Notes under the pieces: generated by a model
What the model saw: only the letters and a program-made list of their open reading frames with translations
Databases searched by the model: none
Told to the model about the DNA's origin: nothing
Assembly (NCBI GenBank): GCA_020201415.1
Contig: JAIVGW010000078.1
Location: 1-11,152 of the forward strand
Direction of reading: 5' to 3'
Length of the DNA: 11,152 nt
Origin: Lentisphaerota bacterium
Lineage (GTDB): Bacteria; Verrucomicrobiota; Kiritimatiellia; JAAZAB01
In this document: piece after piece, positions 1-7,217 of the stretch
How positions within the stretch are numbered: the first letter of the stretch is position 1
Layout of the letters: each line of letters begins with the position of its first letter
Program-made: the position numbers and the translations under genes

Positions 1-786
1 GTCGAAGAACATGGCCGTGTCGCGGTGTTGGTCATCTATGATTATCTCAATATGCGGTGGAACGCCATCGGCTTGATATTCGGCAACCTGCGGCGTCGGC
101 ATGCGGCCCATGGCCAGGAACACCACCAGTTCCGGCGGTGGCGGGGCGCCGGGCAGTCTTGCTTCGGTGCCGGGCCGCCGGCCGGTTTCAGGATCAATCA
201 GATCATGCTCGAAAATTTCATTGATGGCGCGATACTGGGTGGCGGCATTGCCGGTGTCATTGATCAGGGCCAGGCAGAATCCGGCCATGTAACGTCCGTA
301 GGGCACCTCGGGAAAGCCGTCCCGGCCTTCCAGCAGCCTGATGATGTTGCGGGCGCTGATGGCGGCGAAATCCCAGTTCTGCTGGATGAGATAATTCTTG
401 GCCAGGAATGAGTAGAGCAGGGTCATTTCAAACGGTGCGCCGCGAAAAGCCAGGACGCGGTCATTGCTTACCAGGCTGGTGGCGCCCTGGCTGATGCTGT
501 AAGTCTCCAGCCAGGCATTTCTTTCAGCGGCGCGGCGCCAGTCATCGGAACTGGGATCGTAGGCGTGCAAGGCATGCCGGATCATGCCGCGCTCCATCAG
601 GAAGAGCACCTCGTCCTTGTTGTTTTCAGGGATTGTCTCGAGATGTTGTTCGGCTTGGGTAAAACGGCCGGCATAGAAGTCATTGCGGGCCTGATCAACC
701 GGTGGTGTGCGGCACCCGCCTCCCCAACCGAGCAAAAGGCAGACCAGCAAAGCGCCGCCCGTCCGGTTAGACCGGTTTCCGTGCAT
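1..786 (-). CDS. COG3014-like lipoprotein, 3' end beyond the left edge
   Basis: This frame is open from an ATG at 786 to the window edge, giving 262 residues of a partial protein. The N-terminus is short and basic, then hydrophobic (ALLVCLLLGW, about 12-21), and ends in GGGC with Cys25. That reads as a type II signal peptide with a weak lipobox. Residues about 34-155 look helical and repeat-like. They include LMERGMIRHAL, GATSLVSNDRVLAFRGAPFE and a following YSFLAKNYL stretch, a pattern I associate with the uncharacterised COG3014 lipoprotein family. A proline-rich segment (LPGAPPPPE, about 211-219) follows. An AGGA ribosome-binding sequence lies at 791-794, five to seven bases before the ATG. 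The gene starts 29 bases after the LpoB-like gene on the same strand, so the two are probably one transcript. It is likely an outer-membrane or periplasmic lipoprotein of unknown function, perhaps tied to the cell envelope. The family call is from memory of the pattern. Confidence 0.72.
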   Translation of the reverse strand, partial: MHGNRSNRTGGALLVCLLLGWGGGCRTPPVDQARNDFYAGRFTQAEQHLETIPENNKDEVLFLMERGMIRHALHAYDPSSDDWRRAAERNAWLETYSISQGATSLVSNDRVLAFRGAPFEMTLLYSFLAKNYLIQQNWDFAAISARNIIRLLEGRDGFPEVPYGRYMAGFCLALINDTGNAATQYRAINEIFEHDLIDPETGRRPGTEARLPGAPPPPELVVFLAMGRMPTPQVAEYQADGVPPHIEIIIDDQHRDTAMFFD

Positions 787-815
787 GTTTTCCTGTAAAT
801 GCATGTATTGGAAAA

Positions 816-1436
816 TTACCAGCCGATCAGAGGTGTGCGTGCCTGGCGCGCGAATTCCTTGGTGGTGGACCAGACAATCAGGTTGGTCTCCAGATCGGTG
901 ACATCGATGGTCAGCTGGTAGTAAACCAATTCGGTCTTGGAGACGCGCACCTGGCGGCCCGAACGCTGGTCCATCTCAACCAGCGCCCCGGTCAGCATGT
1001 ATTTTGCCCCGGTCTGGCGGCCGACGGCTACCCTGGTTTCTTCAGTGGCCTGGGCGGCCTGGTAGCCCTGCTCGCTCAGCAATTGATCGCGGCGGGCTTC
1101 ATTGACAAACTGGGCGCGGCCATCGCGCAGCAGTGTGGTTTTGATGCGGTCGGTCAGGGCCTGGGTGTCGACAAAGGTGGTGGTACGCGGTTGCACCCCG
1201 TAAACAATCATAACCGGCCGTTCGGGCTGTTCCTGCAGAAAAGCGCTGGCGGCCAGTTCATCGGCAACATCCTGGCTGAGCTTGCGCAGATCCTGGGCGC
1301 CGTAACGGGCATCCAGTGTGGGCATCTGATCGACATCGGTGTCAGTGACCTTGACCCGGAAAGCCGCGCAGCCGGTCAGGCTCAAAACCGCGGTGATGAT
1401 CAAAATTGAGGGAATGGATTTGCCGTAATTTTGCAT
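816..1436 (-). CDS. LpoB-like penicillin-binding-protein activator lipoprotein
   Basis: The 206-residue product starts with a typical lipoprotein signal: basic MQNYGK, a hydrophobic core to about residue 20, then lipobox SLTGC with Cys23 as the predicted lipidation site. The mature part resembles the LpoB (COG3417) fold: YGAQDLRKLSQDVADEL (45-61), a strand-like VMIVYGVQ (75-82), TQALTDRIKTTLL (91-103), a QFVNEARRDQLL helix (109-120), GAKYMLTGAL (143-152) and a closing TDLETNLIVWS (180-190). In enterobacteria LpoB is an outer-membrane lipoprotein that reaches through peptidoglycan to activate PBP1b. Here only the family is supported; the partner is unknown. I chose the ATG at 1436, not the longer frame from 1526. 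It has AGGAG at 1442-1446, it gives an immediate signal peptide, and the predicted promoter would place the transcript start almost on top of 1526. It is followed 29 bases later by the COG3014-like gene. Confidence 0.82.
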   Translation of the reverse strand: MQNYGKSIPSILIITAVLSLTGCAAFRVKVTDTDVDQMPTLDARYGAQDLRKLSQDVADELAASAFLQEQPERPVMIVYGVQPRTTTFVDTQALTDRIKTTLLRDGRAQFVNEARRDQLLSEQGYQAAQATEETRVAVGRQTGAKYMLTGALVEMDQRSGRQVRVSKTELVYYQLTIDVTDLETNLIVWSTTKEFARQARTPLIGW

Positions 1437-1490
1437 GATTGCTCCTACCTTGGTCCGGTACGCTGGTTTCCGGATAGTTGACGGAACTCG

Positions 1491-1513
1491 CCGGTGCATC
1501 AGGGATGCGCCGG
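1491..1513. repeat. 23-bp inverted repeat in the lpoB-like leader
   Basis: CCGG-T-GCATC, a three-base AGG loop, then GATGC-G-CCGG form an almost perfect dyad. The one non-Watson-Crick position is T opposite G. It lies between the predicted transcript start (about 1528) and the LpoB-like start codon. It could fold as a leader hairpin or be read as a DNA dyad by a regulator. No T-run follows it on the minus strand, so it is not a typical terminator. Confidence 0.4.
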
Positions 1514-1534
1514 AACTATAAAACAACTGTAATA

Positions 1535-1562
1535 ATTATCTTATCAGTCGCCTCAAAGTCAA
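1535..1562 (-). promoter_or_regulatory. sigma70-like promoter for the lipoprotein pair
   Basis: Read on the minus strand, TTGACT (1562-1557) and GATAAT (1540-1535) are separated by 16 bases. Each box matches five of six consensus bases. Transcription would start near 1528, leaving a leader of about 90 bases before the LpoB-like ATG at 1436. The position in an AT-rich divergent gap supports it. There is no experimental evidence. Confidence 0.5.
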
Positions 1563-1584
1563 TGTAAATAATTGCCGCCCCGCG

Positions 1585-1613
1585 TTGACAAAGCGGTTTT
1601 AATCAGGTAAAAA
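1585..1613 (+). promoter_or_regulatory. sigma70-like promoter for the gat-pil operon
   Basis: A perfect -35 box TTGACA (1585-1590) is followed, after 17 bases, by TAAAAA (1608-1613), which matches four of six -10 positions. Transcription would start near 1620, about 80 bases before gatC. Its -35 box is 22 bases from the -35 box of the opposing promoter, so the two are back to back and could be influenced by one regulator. Confidence 0.5.
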
Positions 1614-1702
1614 TCATTATCAATGAATTTTGTGTGTTCAGGCCCGGCGGGGCGGTAACGTCGGCAGCGAATATTTGACGCTGGCGGATGTGGAGGTTGG
1701 CG

Positions 1703-2008
1703 ATGGCGGCGGTGTCACGGAATGAGATCAAGGGCGGTATGGACGTGCCTTATGTGGCGCGTCTGGCGCGCTTGCATCTGACCACCGATGAAGTGAAGCT
1801 GTTTCAATCGCAATTGGAACAAATTGTTGATTACGTGCGCCAGTTGGAGGAAGTGGATGTTACCGGGGTGGAACCCATGGCGCATACCACCGACCGCTGC
1901 AATTTCATGCGGACAGATGAACCGCGTCCCGGCCTGGCGCGTGAGCTGGTGTTGGAGAATGCCCCGCAGCAGCATGATGGGCAATTCCTGGTGCCGAAAA
2001 TAGTTTAA
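1703..2008 (+). CDS. gatC: Asp/Glu-tRNA(Asn/Gln) amidotransferase subunit C
   Basis: The 101-residue product is a full-length GatC. GatC is the small subunit that wraps around GatA and GatB and stabilises the amidotransferase, which converts Glu-tRNA(Gln) and/or Asp-tRNA(Asn) to the amidated forms in the cytoplasm. Diagnostic features are YVARLARLHLTTDEV near the N-terminus, LEQIVDYVRQLEEVDVTGVEP in the middle, an R-x-DEPRPGL motif, and the ending NAPQQHDGQFLVPKIV. I chose ATG 1703 because GGAGG lies at 1692-1696, six bases upstream. The in-frame ATG at 1688 has no such site, and the later ATG at 1739 would remove residues often present. It is the first gene of the operon, 11 bases before gatA. 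Confidence 0.93.
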   Translation: MAAVSRNEIKGGMDVPYVARLARLHLTTDEVKLFQSQLEQIVDYVRQLEEVDVTGVEPMAHTTDRCNFMRTDEPRPGLARELVLENAPQQHDGQFLVPKIV

Positions 2009-2019
2009 TACGGGTGACC

Positions 2020-3313
2020 ATGTCGGAAATTCAAGATTTAACGCTGACGCGGGCGCTGGAGCTGATGGCAAAGGGCGAGTGCACCTCGGAAATGCTGGTT
2101 TCCGAACTGTTGCGCAACATCCGCGAGCACGATGCGCAGTTGGGCGCCTACGTGCATCTGGATGAAGCGGATGCCCTGGAGCAGGCCCGCCTGGCGGATG
2201 CGGCGCGGCGGGCCGGAGCGCGCCGGCCTTTGCTGGGTGTCCCGCTGGCAGTCAAGGATGTAATCAACATTGCCGGTCAGCCCTGCGGCTGTGGCTCATC
2301 CATCCTGCATGGTTATATTGCGCCCTACGATGCCACGGCGATTGCCAGGTTGCGGGCGGCGGGCGCGGTTTTCGTGGGCCGCACGAATATGGATGAATTT
2401 GCCATGGGGGCGACGACGGAAAACTCATCAATTAAAGTCACCCGAAATCCCTGGGACCTGCGGCGGTCCGATCACCAGGGATGTGCGTGATGCAGCTTTG
2501 CTGCTGCAGGCCATGGGTGGGGCCGATCCCCTGGATTCCACGGCGGCCGATCTGCCCCTGCCTGACATGATGACGGCGCTGAAGGGAGACCTTCAGGGCT
2601 TGCGCCTCGGGTTGCCCCGTGAGTATTTTGTGGATGGCATGGATCAGGCGACGGAGACCGCCGTTCAGGAGGCCATTCGCCATTGCGAAAAAATGGGGGC
2701 GCAAATAGTGGACGTCAGTCTGGCCACTACCAGGTATGCCGTGGCGACCTATTATATCATTGCCTGCGCCGAGGCCTCGGCTAATCTGGCTCGTTTTGAT
2801 GGTGTGCGTTACGGCCGGCGCGCGGATCATGCCACAGATCCGTTGGACATGTACTGTCGTACGCGCGCGGCCGGGTTCGGCCCCGAGGTCAAGCGCAGGA
2901 TTATTCTGGGCACATACGTCCTCAGCAGCGGTTATTACGATGCTTATTATCTGCGTGCGCAGCGTGTGCGCGCGCTGATCCGCGACGATTTCAAGCAGAT
3001 TTTCAGCAAATGCGATGCCCTGCTTGCGCCGGTGGCCCCGACCCCGGCCTTCCGGCTGGGGGAAAAGACGGCCGATCCGCTGCAGATGTATCTCGGCGAT
3101 ATTTTCACCACCCCGGCCAGTCTGGCGGGCATCTGCGCCATGTCGTTGCCCTGCGGGTTCAATGGGGACGGACTGCCGCTGGGACTTCAGATCATGGGGC
3201 CGGCTTTCCGGGAGGATCTTTTGTTGCGCGTGGGGTATGCCTATGAACAGAGCACCGACTGGCATCTGCGGCGTCCGGCCCGGCCGTGGGTGGGGCAGGG
3301 AGGCGCAACATGA
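2020..3313 (+). pseudogene. gatA: gatA (amidotransferase subunit A), internally deleted and frameshifted
   Basis: GatA is the amidase subunit that releases ammonia from glutamine for tRNA-dependent amidation. The first part (2020 to about 2466) encodes 149 good residues, including LGVPLAVKD with the triad lysine at Lys79 and RTNMDEFAMGATTEN at 121-135, and breaks off at NPWDLRR. The second part resumes one frame over at about 2465 with GPITRDVRDAALLL and runs 282 residues to the stop at 3311-3313, including RFDGVRYG, LSSGYYDAYY and the C-terminal GLQIMG. Compared with GatA from other bacteria, about 64 residues are absent. These are the glycine/serine-rich amidase signature and the following stretch up to SLDQI, which carry the cis-serine and the nucleophilic serine. 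The upstream frame stops at 2488-2490. The two parts plus the gap would make about 495 residues, the usual size. I chose ATG 2020 because GGTGA precedes it; an in-frame GTG lies at 2014. As written it cannot be an active amidase. Confidence 0.9.
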
Positions 3314-4533
3314 GGACATATCCCGCGATAGGCCTGGAAATTCACGTGCAGCTGGACACCCGCACGAAAATGTTCTGCGGCTGCGCCACTGATTTCGGTG
3401 CGCCGCCCAACACCCTGGTTTGTCCGGTCTGCCTGGGTTATCCCGGCGCCCTGCCGGTGATCAATGCCGAGGCTATCCGTCTGACGGTGCGCACCGGCAT
3501 GATGCTGGGATGCCGCATCAACCGCCGCAGCAAGTTCGACCGCAAGCATTATTTTTATCCGGACATGCCCAAAAACTACCAGATTTCCCAGTATGATCAG
3601 CCGCTTTGCCTGGGCGGGTCGCTTGAATTGCCGGGGGCGCGTGAAGGCGACGCAACCAAGACGGTGCATCTGACGCGGATACACCTGGAAGAGGATGTGG
3701 CCAAAAACATGCATTTTCGCGAAACCAGCGGTGTTGATTTCAATCGGGCCGGGCATCCGTTGATGGAAATTGTTACCGAGCCTGTGCTGGAATCGCCCCA
3801 GCAGGCCTATGATTTTCTGACGGCACTGAAGCAGATTCTGGTTTACGGCGGCATCAGCCATTGTAACCTGGAGGAAGGCAACATGCGTTGCGATATCAAT
3901 TGCAGTGTGCGCGCCGATCCCGGGGAACCATTGGGCGTCAAAACCGAAATCAAGAATATGAATACCTTCAAAGGCGTGCTGCAGGCCCTTAAGCATGAAA
4001 TTGAGCGCCAGTCCGAACTTTTACGGACGGGGGGTGTGGTGCTGCAGGAGACGCGCAGATGGGATCCGGCTCGGAATGCGACCGAGTCCATGCGGACCAA
4101 GGAAGACGCGCATGATTACCGCTATTTCCCTGATCCGGACCTGCTGCCGGTAAAACTGAGCGAGGACTGCCTGCGGAAATGGGAGGGCGATCTGCCGGAA
4201 TTGCCGCGTGAGCGCTGCGCGCGCCTGGTCCGGGAATACGGCCTGCCGGAATATGACGCCGGTGTGATCTCGGCGGATAAGCATGTGGCGGATTATTTCG
4301 AGGCCGCGGCTTGTCTGGGCGCTGCGCCCAAAATGGTTTCCAACTGGGTTATGACAGAAATGCTGCGTCTGCTGGCTGAAAGCGAAATGGAGATCACCCG
4401 GGTTGGAATAACGCCATTGCAGTTTTTGATCGGGCAGGTGATGCGGACGGCCCAAGGCAAGGCCAATCCGCGAAAAGTGAGCGAAATGTTGCAGGCGCGT
4501 CTTGCCTCGGACGCGCAGGAGCCTGAATCATGA
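3310..4533 (+). CDS. gatB: amidotransferase subunit B with an internal in-frame deletion
   Basis: GatB binds tRNA and performs the kinase/transamidase step of the GatCAB complex. The product has 407 residues, whereas the family usually has about 470-490. The N-terminal catalytic cradle looks complete: IGLEIHVQLDTRTKMFCGC, four cysteines at 23, 25, 38 and 41 that fit the zinc site found in many GatB proteins, KFDRKHYFYPDMPKNYQISQ, AGHPLMEIVTEP, EEGNMRCDIN and DYRYFPDPDLLP. Near residue 369 the helical-domain sequence VGITPLQ jumps directly to FLIGQVMRTAQGKANP. In typical GatB these motifs are about 78 residues apart, so roughly 76 residues of the C-terminal tRNA-binding (YqeY-like) region are missing in frame. 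ATG 3310 overlaps the gatA stop as ATGA and has GGGAGG at 3298-3303. Identity is certain; function of the shortened form is doubtful. Confidence 0.88.
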   Translation: MRTYPAIGLEIHVQLDTRTKMFCGCATDFGAPPNTLVCPVCLGYPGALPVINAEAIRLTVRTGMMLGCRINRRSKFDRKHYFYPDMPKNYQISQYDQPLCLGGSLELPGAREGDATKTVHLTRIHLEEDVAKNMHFRETSGVDFNRAGHPLMEIVTEPVLESPQQAYDFLTALKQILVYGGISHCNLEEGNMRCDINCSVRADPGEPLGVKTEIKNMNTFKGVLQALKHEIERQSELLRTGGVVLQETRRWDPARNATESMRTKEDAHDYRYFPDPDLLPVKLSEDCLRKWEGDLPELPRERCARLVREYGLPEYDAGVISADKHVADYFEAAACLGAAPKMVSNWVMTEMLRLLAESEMEITRVGITPLQFLIGQVMRTAQGKANPRKVSEMLQARLASDAQEPES

Positions 4534-6180
4534 CCGGTAACGACGATTACATTCTTGAGATTATCCGAGACGTGGGGCTGGTGCGGAACGAACAGATTGA
4601 AGCCGCACGCGGCCAGGCTGAGCAGGAGCATAAGAGTCCTCTGGACGTATTGGTGGACGAGGGCGTTATCTCCAAGCTCGAAGTGTTGAAAACCGTGGCC
4701 ATGCAGCTGGGAATGGATGTGATAGTGCTGGCTGAGCACGACATCCGCCAGGAGGTCATTGAACAGGTGCCCGCGGAAGTGGCCCGTCGTTACCGGGTGG
4801 TGCCGGTCTTCGACAACGAAAATACCCTGACTGTTGCATTGAGCGACCCCCTGAATATTGAAACCCTCGATAGCCTGCGCTACATTCTCAAACGCAATGT
4901 GGAGGGGATGGTTGCCGCTGACGAGGAAATCGGCATAGCGCTCGACCACTATTACGGCCGCGAGGAAAAAAGTATTGAGGACATTCTGGAGGACGGCGCG
5001 GATGATTCGGACGCCGTGTCGGTCAACATGGGCGATTCGGCCGATGAAGACAACGCCACGGATGGCGACGCGCCCATCATCAAGCTGGTCAGCCTTTTGA
5101 TTCTGGAGGCGCAACGCAACCGTGCTTCGGATATCCATCTCGAACCGCTGGAGAAACGTTTTCGTGTGCGCTACCGCATTGACGGCGTCATGCATGAGGT
5201 GGAGAATCCGCCTAAACGTTTACAGCCGGTAATCACCAGCCGCCTGAAGTTGATGGCCGGCATGAAAATTGCCGAAAAACGTATTCCACAGGACGGTCGC
5301 ATTCAAATCAACGTGGCTGGCGAGGAACTGGACCTGCGTGTTTCGGTGATTCCCACCACGCACGGCGAAAGCATCGTCATGCGTATTCTGAGCAAGCAGA
5401 ATCTTGAGCTGGGTCTGCCCAACCTGGGATTCTTTGCCGATGATCAGCAGATTTTTGAAAAATTGATCGGCCTGCCCGATGGCATCATTCTGATCACCGG
5501 CCCGACCGGTTCCGGCAAAACCACGACGCTCTATGCCTGCCTGAACCATTTGAACCGCGCGGATCGCAAGATCATCACGGCTGAGGATCCCGTGGAATAT
5601 CAGATTTCGGGTATCAACCAGGTGCAAATCCGCGAGGATATCGGGTTGAATTTTCCGGCAGTGCTGCGTTCCATGCTGCGCCAGGCGCCCAACATCATTA
5701 TGGTCGGTGAAATCCGCGATTACGACACGGCGGAAATCGCCATCAACGCCTCGTTGACCGGACACCTGGTTTTCAGCACTCTGCACACCAATGACGCTCC
5801 CAGCGCCATCACCCATGGCGCAACGTCTGGTGCGCGTCATCTGCGACAAATGCAAGGAGCCTTACAAGCCCACCGATGCCGAACTCAAACAGTTGGGATC
5901 CGCTGCAGAGCAGATGAGCCAGGTGCAGTTGTTCAAAGGGCGGGGTTGTAATGCCTGTTCTCAAAGCGGTTATCGCGGGCGCCGCGGCCTGTATGAGATT
6001 TTCGTGATGAACGACGAAGTGCGCAGTCTGATTTATGATATGGTGTCATCCGATGAACTGCGGCGCCGGGCGCGGGAGTTGGGCATGCATAGCCTGCGTG
6101 AGGACGGCTTGCGCAAGGTTGTGTCCGGGCTCACTACCCTGGAGGAAGTCCTGGGCATTACCATGGGAGATGAAACATGA
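4530..6180 (+). pseudogene. pilB: PilB/GspE-type assembly ATPase, frameshifted by a short deletion
   Basis: This is a hexameric ATPase that powers pilus assembly at the inner membrane. The first frame encodes an N-terminal MshEN-type region (1-145), an acidic linker (150-180), and the catalytic core. The core has RASDIHLEPLEKRFRVRYRIDG (198-219), Walker A GPTGSGKT (324-331), Asp box AEDPVEY (351-357), Walker B IIMVGE (389-394) and His box STLHTNDAPSAIT (416-428). After Thr428 (codon at 5811-5813) the frame is lost; it would stop at 5951. The true continuation resumes one frame over at MAQRLVRVICDKC (from 5815) and ends at 6180 with the zinc-binding cysteine pairs CDKC and CNAC. Compared with the paralogue at 7207-8919, 19 codons are missing at the join, about 56 bases. 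Restored length would be 568 residues, against 570 in the paralogue. ATG 4530 overlaps the gatB stop and has AGGAG at 4517-4521. PilB or GspE identity cannot be separated by eye; the adjacent pilT favours PilB. Confidence 0.88.
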
Positions 6181-7217
6181 GCGACAATGCCGTGATCGGA
6201 ATGAATGACCTGTTGCAGTTGGTGGTGGATGAGGGCGCTTCCGACTTGCATATTGCCGTAGGATTGCCGCCGATGCTGCGTCTGCACGGCCGCCTGCAGC
6301 CCATTGAATGTCCGATTCTGACCGCGGAGGATACCGAGCGCTTGATGAAAAGCATCACTTCCGAGGCCTACCAGCAGAAAGTCCGTGAAATCGGCGGGAT
6401 GGATTTCGGCTTCAGCTTTGGCGAGGCGGCCCGTTTTCGTGTCAGTGTGCTCAAAGCCAAGGGAGCGGTTGGCATGGTGTTGCGCCAGATTCCTTCCAAA
6501 CTGCTTTCGCTCGACGAGATTGGTTTGCCTGCTCAGGTGAAGGATCTGCTTTATCGTCCCCGCGGTCTGATCCTGGTGACCGGGCCGACCGGGTCCGGCA
6601 AGACCTCGACTTTGGCCAGCATGATTGATCTGATCAACACGGAACGCGATTGTCACATCATCACCATTGAGGATCCGATCGAATATTACCACGATCACAA
6701 GAAATCCGTGATTACGCAGCGCGAGATCGGTGTGGATGTGCCCAATTTCAAGGAGGCCTTGCGGCGGGCCCTGCGCCAGGACCCGGACGTCATCCTGGTG
6801 GGTGAAATGCGCGATTTGGAGACGATGGAAGCAGCTATTACCGCTGCCGAAACCGGCCATTTGGTCATGGCCACCCTGCACACCACCGGCGCGGCGCGCA
6901 CGGTGGATCGCATTGTCGACGCTTTCCCCACGGATCAGCAGGAGCAGATTCGCACCCAGCTGGCCTCGTCGGTCGTGGCCGTGCTTTCCCAGTTGTTGAT
7001 GGTGCGCGCCGATCGGCCCGGGCGCGTGGCGGCGTTTGAAATTATGATCACCACGCCTTCCATCCAGCAGTTGATACGCGACAACAAGACTTTCCGGATT
7101 CCTTCCGACATTCAGACGGGCGCAAAGTGGGGTATGGTGACTCTGGACGCGCACTTAATGGTGCTTTACGAAGCTGTTGCGAATCATAACTTGGAGATAT
7201 GCCGATATGCCCAATAG
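6177..7217 (+). CDS. pilT: type IV pilus retraction ATPase PilT
   Basis: The 346-residue product is a full-length PilT-family ATPase, the hexameric inner-membrane motor that depolymerises pilin during twitching. It lacks the long N-terminal domain of PilB and begins directly with the PAS-like region (LLQLVVDEGASDLHI, PPMLRLHGRLQPI). Catalytic motifs are Walker A GPTGSGKT (136-143), Asp box IEDPIEYY (164-171), Walker B VILVGEMRD (205-213) and His box ATLHTTGAARTVDRIVDAFP (232-251). SIQQLIRDNKTFRI (295-308) is the counterpart of the C-terminal AIRNLIRE motif needed for retraction, followed by the GMVTLDAHLMVLY ending. There is no zinc-finger insert, which also separates it from PilB. ATG 6177 overlaps the upstream stop as ATGA and has GGGAGA at 6165-6170. 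A PilU-type paralogue is the main alternative. Confidence 0.92.
   Translation: MSDNAVIGMNDLLQLVVDEGASDLHIAVGLPPMLRLHGRLQPIECPILTAEDTERLMKSITSEAYQQKVREIGGMDFGFSFGEAARFRVSVLKAKGAVGMVLRQIPSKLLSLDEIGLPAQVKDLLYRPRGLILVTGPTGSGKTSTLASMIDLINTERDCHIITIEDPIEYYHDHKKSVITQREIGVDVPNFKEALRRALRQDPDVILVGEMRDLETMEAAITAAETGHLVMATLHTTGAARTVDRIVDAFPTDQQEQIRTQLASSVVAVLSQLLMVRADRPGRVAAFEIMITTPSIQQLIRDNKTFRIPSDIQTGAKWGMVTLDAHLMVLYEAVANHNLEICRYAQ

Noticed and set aside
25..798. Plus-strand open frames of 60-130 codons at 25-411, 101-292 and 565-798
   Set aside because: They lie opposite the COG3014-like lipoprotein gene, whose frame is continuous with a signal peptide. The plus-strand products have no recognisable features.
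1665..1683. Possible hairpin (CAGCG ... CGCTG) just before the gatC ribosome-binding site
   Set aside because: It has a short stem and a nine-base loop, with no sign of a riboswitch or attenuator. It is too weak to call.
2438..3319. Long minus-strand frame of 293 codons opposite gatA
   Set aside because: It is a shadow of the GC-rich third-position pattern of gatA. The plus-strand product matches GatA motifs along its length, while this product matches nothing.
2440..5830. Programmed frameshifting or ribosomal bypassing in gatA and pilB
   Set aside because: In such systems the full protein is still encoded and extra bases are skipped. Here conserved residues are absent from the DNA, so recoding cannot restore them. 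No slippery run or stimulatory hairpin stands out.
6033..7154. Minus-strand frame of 373 codons opposite pilT
   Set aside because: It is an antisense shadow of the well-conserved pilT. It is rich in His, Gln and Arg without domains.
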